Shown: piece by piece, positions 38,091 to 48,753 of the stretch
How positions within the stretch are numbered: position 1 is the first letter of the stretch
Layout of the letters: each line of letters begins with the position of its first letter
DNA from: Pasteurellaceae bacterium
Lineage (GTDB): Bacteria; Pseudomonadota; Gammaproteobacteria; Enterobacterales; Pasteurellaceae
DNA length: 64,000 nt
Direction: 5' to 3'
Assembly: GCA_030527795.1 (NCBI GenBank)
Contig: JAUNAB010000005.1
Location: 53,470 to 117,469 of the forward strand
Notes under the pieces: model-generated
Seen by the model: the letters and a program-made list of their open reading frames with translations, nothing else
Databases searched by the model: none
What the model was told of the DNA's origin: nothing
Program-made: the position numbers and the translations under genes

Positions 38091-38759
38091 TTACTCGTCC
38101 CAACGCTTTTCAAGATAACGTGAAAATAGCGATAATGGGTAGCAAATCATAAAATAAAGTATAAAAATCACCCCATAAACCCACAATGCCGCACTCGGAT
38201 CGGTAAATAATGAGATTTCAATAATCTGTTGCCCGACTTTCACCACTTCCAGCACACCAATCAACATCGCAAGAGAACTGGTTTTGATCATTCGTGTAAA
38301 TAAATTCACGGCACTTGGGGTAACACGTTTCAAACTTTGCGGTAACAAAATATAAATAAAGGTTTGCCACTGCGTTAATCCTAATGCTTGAGCCGATTCA
38401 ATTTGATGCTTTTCAATCGAAGTTAATGCCCCACGCATCAAATCGCCCATTTCTGCCGTTCCCCAAAAAATAAACACCAAAATACAAACTACAACGCCAT
38501 CTAAATGCGTATTAAACCACTTCGCCACCCCAAAGTAGCATAGAAAAAGTAGTACCAATAAAGGAATAATTCGCATAATTTCTAAATACAAACGGCAAAT
38601 CCATTTAACAATACGACTATGACTCGTCATCAATATGCCAAGCAATACGCCAAATAAACAAGAAAACAACACCGAAACAAACGCAATCTCCGCAGTAACA
38701 GCCAAACCCGTTAACAAACGTTCAAGATTACTCCCTTGCAACAAAAGACTAAGCCCCAT
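38091..38759 (-). CDS. Amino-acid ABC transporter permease 2
   Basis: 222 aa, His/Glu/Gln/Arg-type membrane subunit with about five helices. The EAA loop that contacts the ATPase reads [27 protein letters not shown] (about 117-143). Its start overlaps the end of permease 1 by 11 nt, which supports coupled translation and a heterodimeric channel. Confidence 0.92.
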   Translation of the reverse strand: MGLSLLLQGSNLERLLTGLAVTAEIAFVSVLFSCLFGVLLGILMTSHSRIVKWICRLYLEIMRIIPLLVLLFLCYFGVAKWFNTHLDGVVVCILVFIFWGTAEMGDLMRGALTSIEKHQIESAQALGLTQWQTFIYILLPQSLKRVTPSAVNLFTRMIKTSSLAMLIGVLEVVKVGQQIIEISLFTDPSAALWVYGVIFILYFMICYPLSLFSRYLEKRWDE

Positions 38760-39417
38760 ATTTTGCTCTCCGTAAACGGCGTTCTAAATAAAGTGTGCAT
38801 AATGATAACGGTAACAAAATAATCAAATAAAAGACCACTAACAAAAAAAGTGCTTCATTGGTTTTGTAATCCATTCCGATAATTTCTTTTGCCATAAACA
38901 TCAATTCAGCAATGGCAATTGCACTGACTACCGATGTTTCTTTAATCAAAAACAAACAGTTAGCGCCAATGGCAGGTGTGGCAACAGTTAAGGCTTGCGG
39001 AAGAATCACATAGCGAAAAGCCTGCGTCGGCGTTAACCCAATACTCAAAGCCGACTCAATTTGACCTTCTGATACCGATTGCAATCCCGCTCTTATGGCT
39101 TCTGCCATATAGCTACCGCCTAAAAACGCTAAACCGACAATCCCACAAGTAAAGCCGTCCCATTTAATCCCGATTTTAGATAACCCGAAATAAAGAAAGA
39201 AAACCTGTATTAACAATGGCGTATTACGAGAAATTTCAATATAGCCTTTCACAATGCCCTTCGCCCATTTTGATCGGCTATAGGTAGTGATCGTTGCACA
39301 TAACACCCCAATCAATAACGATAACACAATCGCCCAGAACGATAACTGCAACGTCATCATCATTGCTTGCTCAAAACGTGGTAACGCATTCCAAATATAT
39401 TGCCAATTCATAGTCAT
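38749..39417 (-). CDS. Amino-acid ABC transporter permease 1
   Basis: 222 aa membrane subunit with the same architecture. EAA loop IESALSIGLTPTQAFRYVILPQALTVATPA (about 119-148), preceded by GGSYMAEAIRAGLQSVSEG. First gene of the importer operon. Two in-frame ATGs (39417 and 39411) lack a strong Shine-Dalgarno sequence, so the exact start is uncertain by two codons. Confidence 0.92.
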   Translation of the reverse strand: MTMNWQYIWNALPRFEQAMMMTLQLSFWAIVLSLLIGVLCATITTYSRSKWAKGIVKGYIEISRNTPLLIQVFFLYFGLSKIGIKWDGFTCGIVGLAFLGGSYMAEAIRAGLQSVSEGQIESALSIGLTPTQAFRYVILPQALTVATPAIGANCLFLIKETSVVSAIAIAELMFMAKEIIGMDYKTNEALFLLVVFYLIILLPLSLCTLYLERRLRRAKYGA

Positions 39418-39504
39418 CTAGGTTAACAACTTATGCTTGATTATAGGCAAATCTTAATAAGAAAATAAAAGACGAAAATGCTATGTCTTATATTTTTTCG
39501 CAAT

Positions 39505-39551
39505 AAAAACCGCGGTCAAAAATTTAAATGTTTTTTTGACCGCGGTTTTAT
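39505..39551. repeat. Inverted USS-like pair between the importer operon and miaB
   Basis: AAAACCGCGGTCAAAAATTT (core 39509-39516) and TTTTTTTGACCGCGGTTTT (core 39539-39546). Here it lies upstream of the importer genes and 3' of miaB, next to an ordinary terminator. Confidence 0.75.
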
Positions 39552-39572
39552 GAATTATTATTTCAATATAAT

Positions 39573-39600
39573 AAAAAAGCCGTGTGATCACGGCTTTTTT
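39573..39600 (-). terminator. miaB terminator
   Basis: A 12-bp perfect stem, AAAAAAGCCGTG / CACGGCTTTTTT, with loop TGAT, directly behind the miaB stop. Confidence 0.88.
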
Positions 39601-39602
39601 AG

Positions 39603-41027
39603 TTATAAGGTAAATTTTCCTACGCCCAATTCATCTTCTTTACGCGTACGATTGATGACAGATTGTGGAGATTGTACTACACGTAATCCCATTTGCTCTT
39701 CGGTACGAACCACATCGCCACGCAATGAATTCGTCCACACATCAGTGATTTTTAAATCAACAAATTTACCAATCATATCAGGCGTGCCTTTAAAATTGAC
39801 AATGCGGTTAGTTTCAGTGCGTCCTGTCAGTTCCATAATATCTTTTTTAGACGGCCCTTCCACTAGCACCCGTTGTTCCGTGCCAAGCATTGCTCGGCTA
39901 TATTGTGCCGCTTGATTATTAATCCGCTGTTGCAATAAATATAAACGTTGTTTCTTTTCATCTTCACTCACATCATCAGCCATATCTGCGGCAGGTGTGC
40001 CAGGACGAGCGGAATAGATAAAGCTAAAACTCATATCAAAGTTCACTTGAGCGATCAAATTCATTGTATCTTCAAAATCTTGATCAGTCTCACCTGGAAA
40101 ACCCACAATAAAATCAGAACTAATTTGAATATTTGGGCGAACCTTGCGTAATTTGCGAATAATTGATTTATATTCAAGTGCAGTGTGATTACGTTTCATC
40201 ATCGTTAACACACGATCCGAGCCACTTTGCACAGGTAAATGTAAAAAGCTCACAAGCTCAGGCGTATCACGATACACATCAATAATATCATCGGTAAATT
40301 CAATCGGGTGACTGGTGGTAAAACGTAAACGATCGATACCATCAATCGCCGCCACAAGACGTAATAATTCAGCAAAACTGCAAATACCGCCATCAAAAGT
40401 TGCACCACGATACGCATTCACATTTTGCCCAAGTAAATTCACTTCACGCACACCTTGTTCAGCCAGTTGTGCAATTTCAAATAAAATATCATCAACAGGA
40501 CGGCTCACTTCTTCACCACGGGTATAAGGCACCACGCAGAATGAACAATATTTATTACAACCTTCCATAATGGAAACAAATGCGGTAGGCCCTTCTGCCC
40601 GCGGTTCAGGCAAACGGTCAAATTTTTCAATTTCAGGGAAACTGACATCCACCACCGAATTTTTGCCACCACGAATTTGATTAATCATCTCAGGTAAGCG
40701 ATGCAAGGTTTGTGGTCCGAAAATAATATCTACAAACGGCGCACGATCACGGATATGCGCCCCTTCTTGCGATGCTACACAGCCCCCCACTCCAATCACT
40801 AACTGTGGATTTTTCTTCTTCAGCTCTTTCCAACGACCGAGTTGGTGAAAGACTTTTTCCTGTGCTTTTTCACGAATTGAACAAGTATTCAACAACAACA
40901 CATCCGCATCTTCAGCTTCTTCTGTGAGTTCTAAACCGTGCGTACTTAATAATAAATCAGCCATTTTAGACGAGTCATACTCGTTCATCTGACAACCCCA
41001 AGTTTTAATATGTAATTTTTGTGTCAT
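39603..41027 (-). CDS. miaB: tRNA-2-methylthio-N6-dimethylallyladenosine synthase
   Basis: Radical-SAM enzyme that methylthiolates i6A37 in tRNAs reading UNN codons. It is 474 aa: N-terminal UPF0004 domain with cluster ligands Cys12, Cys49 and Cys83, radical-SAM triad Cys157/Cys161/Cys164 in [16 protein letters not shown], and C-terminal TRAM domain (about 380-445). The ATG follows a weak leader. Monocistronic, with its own terminator. Confidence 0.97.
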   Translation of the reverse strand: MTQKLHIKTWGCQMNEYDSSKMADLLLSTHGLELTEEAEDADVLLLNTCSIREKAQEKVFHQLGRWKELKKKNPQLVIGVGGCVASQEGAHIRDRAPFVDIIFGPQTLHRLPEMINQIRGGKNSVVDVSFPEIEKFDRLPEPRAEGPTAFVSIMEGCNKYCSFCVVPYTRGEEVSRPVDDILFEIAQLAEQGVREVNLLGQNVNAYRGATFDGGICSFAELLRLVAAIDGIDRLRFTTSHPIEFTDDIIDVYRDTPELVSFLHLPVQSGSDRVLTMMKRNHTALEYKSIIRKLRKVRPNIQISSDFIVGFPGETDQDFEDTMNLIAQVNFDMSFSFIYSARPGTPAADMADDVSEDEKKQRLYLLQQRINNQAAQYSRAMLGTEQRVLVEGPSKKDIMELTGRTETNRIVNFKGTPDMIGKFVDLKITDVWTNSLRGDVVRTEEQMGLRVVQSPQSVINRTRKEDELGVGKFTL

Positions 41028-41163
41028 AAATCATCGATAAAATAAAAATAAAATTCGGTCGGCTATTTTACCGATTCGTAGTAAAAATAACCAGTTTTAA
41101 ATGCAATTTTTACGCGATATGGGTAGAATAGATACACTCAAATCAAATTAAAGAGAAACCCAA

Positions 41164-42336
41164 ATGGCAGAACAAAAAGAGATTATCATTGTTGGCGGCG
41201 GAATGGTCGGGGCAGCTTGTGCCTTAGGGTTGGCACAACAAGGCTGGCAAGTGCAAGTCATTGAACACAATGCCTTGCCTAATTTTGATCCGATCGCCCC
41301 TTACGATCTGCGTATTTCAGCCATTAGCGTTGCATCCGTTAACCTATTAAAATTGCTCGGTGCGTGGCAACATATTGAAAAAATGCGAGTCTATCCATAC
41401 CGCGGTCTAGAAACCTGGGAAATTGATGGATTCTCTACACATTTTAATTGCCGTGAATTAAATCTCCCTGAATTAGGTTTTATGGTAGAAAATAATGTTA
41501 TTCAACGTGGTTTATGGCAATGCTTTAAAGATTATCCGAATTTAACCGCAAACCTTGATATTAAAGTTAAAGAAGCCCATTACCGCGGTCAAAATTGGAC
41601 GATTTTTTTAGATAACGGCGAACAAATCAGTGCACCGATTGTGATTGCAGCAGATGGCGCAAATTCGCAATTCCGACAATTAGCAGACATTGGGTTGACT
41701 GGTTGGCAATATCGCCAAAGTTGCCTGCTCATTCTAGTTGAAACGGAATTGCACGGACAAGATACCACTTGGCAGCAATTTTTCCCTTCGGGGCCACGTG
41801 CATTTCTACCCCTCGATCATCAACAGGCTTGTTTGGTTTGGTATGATAGCCCCTCACGTATTCGCGAATTAAAACAGCTTAACCCAAACCAACTCGAACA
41901 ACAAATTGAACAACATTTCCCTGCTCGCTTAGGTAAAATTAAGGTGCTTAATGCAAATAGTTTTGAACTCACACGCCGCCACGCGCAAGATTATGTCAAA
42001 CAAGGTGTGGTATTAGTTGGCGATGCCGCTCATACCATTAACCCATTAGCAGGGCAGGGAGTTAATCTTGGCTTTAAAGATGTTAAAGCCTTGCTTGAAG
42101 TAGCACAAAATGCACGCCAACAGCATTTATCACTCGCTGATGAAGCCACGCTTGCTCGTTATCAACGCCAACGAAAAGCGGATAATCTATTAATGCAAAG
42201 TGGAATGGATTTCTTTTATAAAGCCTTTAAAGAAGATCTTTTGCCACTTAAACTTGCACGTAATTTAGCATTATTGGTAGCAGATAAAGCAACCCCCATT
42301 AAAAAACGGGCATTAAAATATGCATTAGGCTTATAA
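41164..42336 (+). CDS. ubiF: FAD-dependent ubiquinone hydroxylase UbiF
   Basis: Flavin monooxygenase, very likely performing the late ring hydroxylation in ubiquinone synthesis (2-octaprenyl-3-methyl-6-methoxy-1,4-benzoquinol hydroxylase). It is 390 aa: FAD motif IIIVGGGMVGAACALGLAQQG (about 7-27), VLVGDAAHTINPLAGQGVNLG (about 282-302), ending KKRALKYALGL as in E. coli UbiF. UbiH and UbiI share the fold, but the C-terminus and YDSPSRIRELK favour UbiF. Two ACCGCGGT cores (41399 and 41582) are in the coding sequence, the second as YRGQN. A thioredoxin-like gene follows after 25 nt. Confidence 0.88.
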   Translation: MAEQKEIIIVGGGMVGAACALGLAQQGWQVQVIEHNALPNFDPIAPYDLRISAISVASVNLLKLLGAWQHIEKMRVYPYRGLETWEIDGFSTHFNCRELNLPELGFMVENNVIQRGLWQCFKDYPNLTANLDIKVKEAHYRGQNWTIFLDNGEQISAPIVIAADGANSQFRQLADIGLTGWQYRQSCLLILVETELHGQDTTWQQFFPSGPRAFLPLDHQQACLVWYDSPSRIRELKQLNPNQLEQQIEQHFPARLGKIKVLNANSFELTRRHAQDYVKQGVVLVGDAAHTINPLAGQGVNLGFKDVKALLEVAQNARQQHLSLADEATLARYQRQRKADNLLMQSGMDFFYKAFKEDLLPLKLARNLALLVADKATPIKKRALKYALGL

Positions 42337-42361
42337 TTTATTGATATTAAAAGGAAATCAA

Positions 42362-42856
42362 ATGGCAACTTTTGAACAATATTTAGCATTTAACGGAGAT
42401 GAGATCAAGCAACGTCAACTTGAGATTTATCAAAATACGCAATTATCTGCTTTTGCACAAAAAGCGATTTCTGCTATAAAGCGTGAACAACATTGGCTAT
42501 TAATGGCTGAACCGCGTTGTCCAGATTGTTTGGTCTTCGTTCCCTTTGTACAAAAAATGGCGGAATTAAATCCATTGATTAAACTCCGTTATCTTTCACG
42601 GCAAGACTATCAAGATCGGGCATTATTTGATAATGACGAACAACAACGTATTGTGATTGAAACGCATAATATCCCAAGCTTATTTCATATTGATCAAGCT
42701 AAAACTGAAGTTATCGTTCGTGAATACCCTACGTTTTTAATACAGCAAATGGATAACTCCCCCGATCAAATTGATACATTACGTCAAGCTTATCGTAATA
42801 ATGAATTTGCAGAGCAAATTGAAAATGAATTAACCCAAATTTTTACTACCCAATAA
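42362..42856 (+). CDS. Thioredoxin-like protein (CPDC motif)
   Basis: 164 aa. A predicted thioredoxin fold with an early helix-rich segment, then LLMAEPRCPDCLVFVPFVQKMAEL with the CxxC-type pair CPDC (about 58-61) and a cis-Pro-like segment EYPTFLI further on. It resembles the Thioredoxin_9 group (Bacillus YtpP-like). Partner unknown. The ATG at 42362 follows AAAAGGAAATCAA. Probably co-transcribed with ubiF. Confidence 0.8.
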   Translation: MATFEQYLAFNGDEIKQRQLEIYQNTQLSAFAQKAISAIKREQHWLLMAEPRCPDCLVFVPFVQKMAELNPLIKLRYLSRQDYQDRALFDNDEQQRIVIETHNIPSLFHIDQAKTEVIVREYPTFLIQQMDNSPDQIDTLRQAYRNNEFAEQIENELTQIFTTQ

Positions 42857-42860
42857 CAAC

Positions 42861-42890
42861 AAAAAATCCCAGTTATTCACTGGGATTCTT
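42861..42890. terminator. Bidirectional terminator (thioredoxin-like/mpl)
   Basis: AATCCCAG / CTGGGATT with a 7-nt loop. The A-run on the left serves the reverse strand (mpl). The right flank is only moderately T-rich. Confidence 0.75.
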
Positions 42891-42899
42891 CTCAACGCA

Positions 42900-44273
42900 T
42901 TAAAACGTTTTAGTTTGAAGTCTATCCAATAACTTTTGATGAATACCGCCAAAGCTACCATTTGACATCACTAAAATATGATCCGTAGGACGAGCTTCCT
43001 GTACCACTAAATCAACCAATTTATCAATGTCCGCCGACCAATTGACAGGTTGAATACATTCATTTGCAATCTCAACCACTTCCCAAGGAATATTGTCGGG
43101 TTGAAGTAGAAAAACGTGATCTGCTCTCACTAAAGAAGGAGCAATCTCATCTTTGTGAACGCCCATTTTCATCGTATTTGACCGCGGTTCTAATACCGCA
43201 AGAATTCGCACACCACCCCCAACTTTATCACGCAATGCCGTTAACGTAGCTTGGATCGCATCAGGATGATGTGCAAAATCATCATATACCGTAACACCTT
43301 GTACTTCACCTTTCACTTCTAAACGGCGTTTAGCATTAACAAAACTGGATAACGCATAACAAGCATCTTGTACACTCACGCCCGTATGATGTGCAGCAGC
43401 AATCGCCATTAACGCATTTTGCATATTATGTTGACCGACAATTTGCCAGTTTACTTCCGCCATTTTTTGACCGCGGTAATAGACTGCAAAATGACGACAA
43501 TCTTGACTAATCCGTTCAGCAAACCAATCTTGATTTTTTCCGATTAACTGTTGTGCTGACCAACATCCCATCGCCAGTGTTTCCTTTGATGCAATTTCGT
43601 TAGCTTGCGATAACACCAAGCCATTTGCTGGCACAATACGCACAACATGATGAAATTGGCGTTGAATCGCTTTCAAATCATCAAAAATATCGGCGTGATC
43701 AAAGGCAATATTATTAATAATCAACGTTTTCGGGCAATAATGCACAAATTTTGAACGCTTATCAAAAAATGCGGTGTCATACTCATCCGCTTCAATGACA
43801 AAAAATGGGCTCTCCCCTAATCGTGCCGACACACCAAAATTACCTGCAATACCGCCAATTAGAAACCCTGGGTTTAAGCCATTTTGTTCTAAAATCCACG
43901 CTAACATTCCTGTCGTTGTCGTTTTTCCATGCGTGCCAGATACCGCTAGCACCCAACGTTCACGTAGTAAATTATCGTGTAACCATTGTGGACCAGAGGT
44001 ATAAGCAAGTTGATTTTCCAACAAATATTCCACACAAGGATTGCCCCGTTTCATTGCATTGCCCACAATTGTCATATCTGGTGCAGGTTGCAACTGGGAA
44101 ATATCATAATTAGGAATGATCTCTATACCATTTTGTTGCAAAAACGTGGACATTGGCGGATAAACATTAGTATCTGAGCCAGTTACACGATAGCCTAATT
44201 GCTTAGCTAGAATTGCCACACCGCCCATAAAGGTACCGCAAATCCCAAGAATATGAATATGTTGCTGTTTCAT
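42900..44273 (-). CDS. mpl: UDP-N-acetylmuramate:L-alanyl-gamma-D-glutamyl-meso-diaminopimelate ligase
   Basis: Murein-recycling ligase that rejoins recovered tripeptide to UDP-MurNAc. It is 457 aa in the Mur-ligase layout: N-terminal nucleotide region HILGICGTFMGGVAILAKQLGYRVTGSD, ATP-binding VSGTHGKTTTTGMLAWILE (about 112-130), and the C-terminal domain with VYDDFAHHPDAIQATL. Two uptake-like cores (43181 and 43470) lie inside the coding sequence. The gene is divergent from fbp. Confidence 0.95.
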   Translation of the reverse strand: MKQQHIHILGICGTFMGGVAILAKQLGYRVTGSDTNVYPPMSTFLQQNGIEIIPNYDISQLQPAPDMTIVGNAMKRGNPCVEYLLENQLAYTSGPQWLHDNLLRERWVLAVSGTHGKTTTTGMLAWILEQNGLNPGFLIGGIAGNFGVSARLGESPFFVIEADEYDTAFFDKRSKFVHYCPKTLIINNIAFDHADIFDDLKAIQRQFHHVVRIVPANGLVLSQANEIASKETLAMGCWSAQQLIGKNQDWFAERISQDCRHFAVYYRGQKMAEVNWQIVGQHNMQNALMAIAAAHHTGVSVQDACYALSSFVNAKRRLEVKGEVQGVTVYDDFAHHPDAIQATLTALRDKVGGGVRILAVLEPRSNTMKMGVHKDEIAPSLVRADHVFLLQPDNIPWEVVEIANECIQPVNWSADIDKLVDLVVQEARPTDHILVMSNGSFGGIHQKLLDRLQTKTF

Positions 44274-44299
44274 TATTATAAGTCCATCAAAATTAAAAA

Positions 44300-44315
44300 T
44301 GTGCGGATGATCACA
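44300..44315 (+). promoter_or_regulatory. Candidate CRP site upstream of fbp
   Basis: TGTGC-N6-TCACA matches the CRP consensus at 9 of 10 positions. A TATAAT at 44356-44361 puts its centre near -60 of a presumed fbp transcript, a class I distance. It also lies within 30 nt of the divergent mpl start. Confidence 0.5.
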
Positions 44316-44355
44316 TTACAGGAGATCCGTTATATAACTCACAAAGTTAAGTCGT

Positions 44356-44361
44356 TATAAT
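44356..44361 (+). promoter_or_regulatory. fbp -10 element
   Basis: Perfect TATAAT 70 nt before the fbp ATG. The -35 is poor, which fits an activator-dependent promoter. Confidence 0.5.
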
Positions 44362-44430
44362 AATCTAACTTATCGAGTTAGTAAAACAAACTCATTCTTA
44401 ATCCACTTATTTTTACCAAAGAGAGAAACG

Positions 44431-45435
44431 ATGAAAACATTAGGTGAATTTATTGTCGAAAAACAAGCTGACTACCCCAATGCGAAAGGAGCATTAACGG
44501 GAATCCTTTCGTCAATTCGTTTAGTGGCTAAAATTATTCACCGCGATATTAACCGTGCAGGTTTAAGCAATAATATTCTGGGTGTATCAGGGATCGAAAA
44601 TGTACAAGGGGAAACCCAAATGAAATTGGACGTTTTTGCTCACGAAACCATGAAAAATGCCCTAATGGCACGTGAAGAAGTCGCAGGTTTTGCCTCCGAA
44701 GAAGAAGAAAATTTTATTGCATTTGATACTGAACGCGGTCGTAATGCTCGTTATGTTATCTTAACCGATCCCCTTGATGGGTCATCCAATATTGATGTCA
44801 ATGTTGCAGTAGGCACAATTTTCTCCATTTATCGCCGAATTTCTCCCATCGGCACACCTGTTACTCTTGAAGATTTTATGCAACCAGGGCATAAACAAGT
44901 TGCCGCAGGCTATGTTGTTTACGGTTCATCAACAATGTTAGTTTATACTACGGGGAATGGCGTGAATGGTTTTACCTATGATCCCTCTCTCGGCACGTTT
45001 TGTTTATCACACGAAAATATTCAAATTCCTCATTCGGGCAAAATTTATTCAATTAATGAAGGGCAATATCTGAAATTTCCACGTGGCGTCAAACAATATA
45101 TTAAATATTGCCAAGAAGAAGACAAAGCAACCAATCGCCCTTATACTTCACGTTATATCGGTTCCCTTGTCTCAGATTTTCATCGTAATATGCTTAAAGG
45201 GGGCATTTATATTTACCCAAGTGCGACAACCTACCCTAACGGCAAACTTCGTCTATTGTATGAAGGCAATCCAATGGCATTTTTGGCAGAACAAGCAGGT
45301 GGGCTAGCAACCGATGGTCATCAACGAATCTTAGATATTCAGCCCAATACCTTACACCAACGTGTTCCGCTATTTATTGGTTCGCGTGATATGGTTAAAA
45401 AAGCACAACATTTTATGGATGCCTTTAAAGATTAA
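44431..45435 (+). CDS. fbp: Fructose-1,6-bisphosphatase class I
   Basis: Gluconeogenic enzyme hydrolysing fructose-1,6-bisphosphate. It is 334 aa, with [24 protein letters not shown] at the start, metal-binding [21 protein letters not shown] (about 111-131), and substrate-binding [21 protein letters not shown] (about 271-291). GAGAGAAACG precedes the ATG. Confidence 0.97.
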   Translation: MKTLGEFIVEKQADYPNAKGALTGILSSIRLVAKIIHRDINRAGLSNNILGVSGIENVQGETQMKLDVFAHETMKNALMAREEVAGFASEEEENFIAFDTERGRNARYVILTDPLDGSSNIDVNVAVGTIFSIYRRISPIGTPVTLEDFMQPGHKQVAAGYVVYGSSTMLVYTTGNGVNGFTYDPSLGTFCLSHENIQIPHSGKIYSINEGQYLKFPRGVKQYIKYCQEEDKATNRPYTSRYIGSLVSDFHRNMLKGGIYIYPSATTYPNGKLRLLYEGNPMAFLAEQAGGLATDGHQRILDIQPNTLHQRVPLFIGSRDMVKKAQHFMDAFKD

Positions 45436-45553
45436 AATTCGTGTTCTGTAACATTAAGTAAATTTCCAATGAAATAGCGATTTCTATTTGACCAAAATTT
45501 CAACTTTCATTATAGTGATGTCTTTCAGTCTGAATTTTATGATAGGAAATAAT

Positions 45554-46063
45554 ATGAAATTAAAAAAGCTCTTATTAGTTAGCTTATTATCAGGAATCGC
45601 TGTTCTAACCGCTTGTGATAAAAAACAAACCAACACAAATAGTGCAGAACAAAGTCAAAACGCGGAAACCAATCAAGGAAATGAAGCGTTAAACCAATTT
45701 AATAATTCTGTGCAGATCCAAATCTCACCACGTCAATTTAGTAAAGATGTACAAAATAATGATGTTATTGTATATAGTTACAACATTAAAAATATTAGTG
45801 GCAAACCAATTAAATCTTTATCTTGGTCAAATATTTATGCCGCAAATAACCAAATGATTTATGCTGCACCAGGGTTATTCCACGCTAATTTTAATCAAGA
45901 ATTCGTTCCAAATGCCGATATCACCCTTAATTTACAATTATCAGTTGCCAATTTGCCTGAACAGATTCGCCCACTATTTTTAGATAAAAATTTAGCAGTA
46001 AATGCTTTAGTTTCAAGCCCAACTATTGAATTTACCGATGGTAGCCAAATTATCGTTAAATAA
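45554..46063 (+). CDS. Uncharacterised lipoprotein
   Basis: 169 aa. The signal peptide MKLKKLLLVSLLSGIAVLTAC gives a lipobox LTAC (Cys21), followed by a Gln/Asn-rich linker (about 24-50) and a beta-rich domain of about 115 residues (VQIQISPRQFSKDVQNNDV to SPTIEFTDGSQIIVK). I do not recognise the family. The fold may be immunoglobulin-like. The ATG at 45554 follows AGGAAATAAT. The frame upstream of it is not signal-like. Confidence 0.75.
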   Translation: MKLKKLLLVSLLSGIAVLTACDKKQTNTNSAEQSQNAETNQGNEALNQFNNSVQIQISPRQFSKDVQNNDVIVYSYNIKNISGKPIKSLSWSNIYAANNQMIYAAPGLFHANFNQEFVPNADITLNLQLSVANLPEQIRPLFLDKNLAVNALVSSPTIEFTDGSQIIVK

Positions 46064-46080
46064 TTCACGCCATTTCAATA

Positions 46081-46107
46081 AAAAAGCGAGATAAATTCTC
46101 GCTTTTT
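46081..46107 (+). terminator. Terminator of the lipoprotein gene
   Basis: AAAAAGCGAG / CTCGCTTTTT stem with a short A/T loop and T-run. Confidence 0.8.
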
Positions 46108-46125
46108 TAATCTATGCACATTCAC

Positions 46126-46171
46126 AAAAAACCGCGGTCAAAATTTCAATCGTTTTTTGACCGCGGTTTTT
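46126..46171. terminator. Inverted USS-like pair behind murA
   Basis: AAAAACCGCGGTCAAAATTT (core 46131-46138) and TTTTTTGACCGCGGTTTTT (core 46160-46167). It lies between the convergent lipoprotein gene and murA and probably ends the mla-murA transcript. Confidence 0.8.
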
Positions 46172-46183
46172 GCTGATTAGATA

Positions 46184-47461
<1,278 letters not shown>

Positions 47462-47719
47462 TTAATTAATTACATTGAGCATACGCTCACGTTTCCACTT
47501 TTCTACGCTGAATGTTTTAATTGTCAGTGCATGTATCTCACCCGTTTGAAAGTGTGCCATCAAGGGTGCATAAATGGTTTGCTGTTGTTTTAAACGGCTA
47601 AGTTGAGCAATTTCATCACTTACTACAATCACACCAAAATGTGCATTTTCGCCTTGCACATAAATCTCATCAAGTTGCAACGCTTGTTTAAGAATTTGTT
47701 CAATTTCTTTCGGTTCCAT
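47462..47719 (-). CDS. ibaG: BolA-family protein IbaG
   Basis: 85 aa with the BolA-like fold. The characteristic ...GENAHFGVIVVSDEIAQLSRLKQQQTIYAPLMAHFQTGEIHAL has the conserved His that binds [2Fe-2S] with monothiol glutaredoxin. In E. coli IbaG (YrbA) is acid-induced and sits between mlaB and murA, the same order as here. Confidence 0.9.
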   Translation of the reverse strand: MEPKEIEQILKQALQLDEIYVQGENAHFGVIVVSDEIAQLSRLKQQQTIYAPLMAHFQTGEIHALTIKTFSVEKWKRERMLNVIN

Positions 47720-47733
47720 TATTTTCCCATCTG

Positions 47734-48087
47734 CTATTTTACTGATTTTAATATTGGTTTAAGCCAAGTAGCTAAACCAAATAGATCAGCCAATGTTGTT
47801 AATTGAGCGGGTGCATTTTCAATCGTCACAACTTTATTTGCCCGTTGTAAATCCACCACAATATCACACAAAAATGCAAAACCTGCGGAGTCAATACGCT
47901 GAATTTGTGAAAGATCCCAACACCAACTGCGTTGAGTTTGTGCAAAAAAAGAATCACGTTGCCCCCTTTTCAACCATTGCTGGTAGAAAGGCAACAACGT
48001 GTCGCGAGATAACGCCCCAATAAGTTGGAGCGTTATTCTATCACCATTTTGCACAGCTTCCCATTGTAAATGTTGTTCTGCTTGCAT
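47734..48087 (-). CDS. mlaB: Phospholipid transport STAS protein MlaB
   Basis: 117 aa STAS domain. It is a cytoplasmic partner of the MlaFE ABC complex and is needed for its assembly and activity. Recognisable core WDLSQIQRIDSAGFAFLCDIVVDLQ (about 54-78), where the Ser-Ala-Gly of the STAS active loop is present. It starts 6 nt after mlaC and 14 nt before ibaG. Confidence 0.88.
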   Translation of the reverse strand: MQAEQHLQWEAVQNGDRITLQLIGALSRDTLLPFYQQWLKRGQRDSFFAQTQRSWCWDLSQIQRIDSAGFAFLCDIVVDLQRANKVVTIENAPAQLTTLADLFGLATWLKPILKSVK

Positions 48088-48093
48088 AATGGT

Positions 48094-48726
48094 CTATTTA
48101 CTGATTGTTACAGAATTAGTCGCATCTTTTTGCAGACGAGCAGTTAACGCATCAATACCATCTTTACGCAAAATGCCTGCCCATTCTTGTTTTTTGCTTT
48201 CTACGACACTTTGCCCTTCCGCTGCCATATCGTAAACTTGCCAACTACCTGTTTTGCTGTTTTTACGCCAAGAAAAATCTAAATTGATCGGCGCAGCACT
48301 ACCTTGATCCACTTTCACACGCACTTTAGCGAAAGTATCCGTTGCATCTTTCGGTTCTTCAATTTTCAATGCTTGACCTTTGTACAAGGTTAATGCTTGA
48401 GCATAAACTTGTTCAATATATTTATCTAATGCCATAAAGAATTGATCACGTTGTTCAGGTGTACTTGATTTAAAGTATTGACCTAAAATCAACGAGCCTG
48501 CATAGTTAACATGAACATAAGGCATTAAATCTTGACGTACAATGGTACGCAAATAGTTAGGATTTGCGTTAATTTGGCTTTGTGAAGCTTTAATATCCGC
48601 AAATAATTTATTTGATACTTGTTGAGTTAATTCATAAGCAGGCACTGCCGCCACGGCGGTTTGCACGGCAAAAACCGCGGTCAAAAATGCAAGCGTTTTT
48701 CCAAACCAAGTTTTCATTAATTTCAT
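48094..48726 (-). CDS. mlaC: Periplasmic phospholipid-binding protein MlaC
   Basis: 210 aa soluble shuttle that carries phospholipids between the outer-membrane MlaA and the inner-membrane MlaFEDB. The signal peptide (about residues 1-27, ending AVAAVPA) contains FLTAV, encoded by a full USS-like repeat at 48674. The mature part has YLRTIVRQDLMPYVHVNYAGSLILGQYFK and VYDMAAEGQSVVESKKQEWAGILRKDGIDAL, both typical. GGAG lies 8 nt before the first ATG. Confidence 0.93.
   Translation of the reverse strand: MKLMKTWFGKTLAFLTAVFAVQTAVAAVPAYELTQQVSNKLFADIKASQSQINANPNYLRTIVRQDLMPYVHVNYAGSLILGQYFKSSTPEQRDQFFMALDKYIEQVYAQALTLYKGQALKIEEPKDATDTFAKVRVKVDQGSAAPINLDFSWRKNSKTGSWQVYDMAAEGQSVVESKKQEWAGILRKDGIDALTARLQKDATNSVTISK
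48674..48690 (+). repeat. USS-like repeat in the mlaC signal-peptide sequence
   Basis: ACCGCGGTCAAAAATGC on the + strand. On the coding strand, GCA-TTT-TTG-ACC-GCG-GTT specifies Ala-Phe-Leu-Thr-Ala-Val. Confidence 0.78.
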
Positions 48727-48753
48727 TGAGTTTCTCCAAGTTAGAGTGTAAAA

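Noticed and set aside
28115..45616. Two ACAAGCGGT cores (28115-28123 and, reversed, 45608-45616), the Actinobacillus-type uptake core
   Set aside because: Both fall on the lipobox codons Leu-Thr-Ala-Cys (ACC-GCT-TGT), so coding of the lipobox explains them. Two copies without the A/T tail are not evidence of a second uptake dialect.
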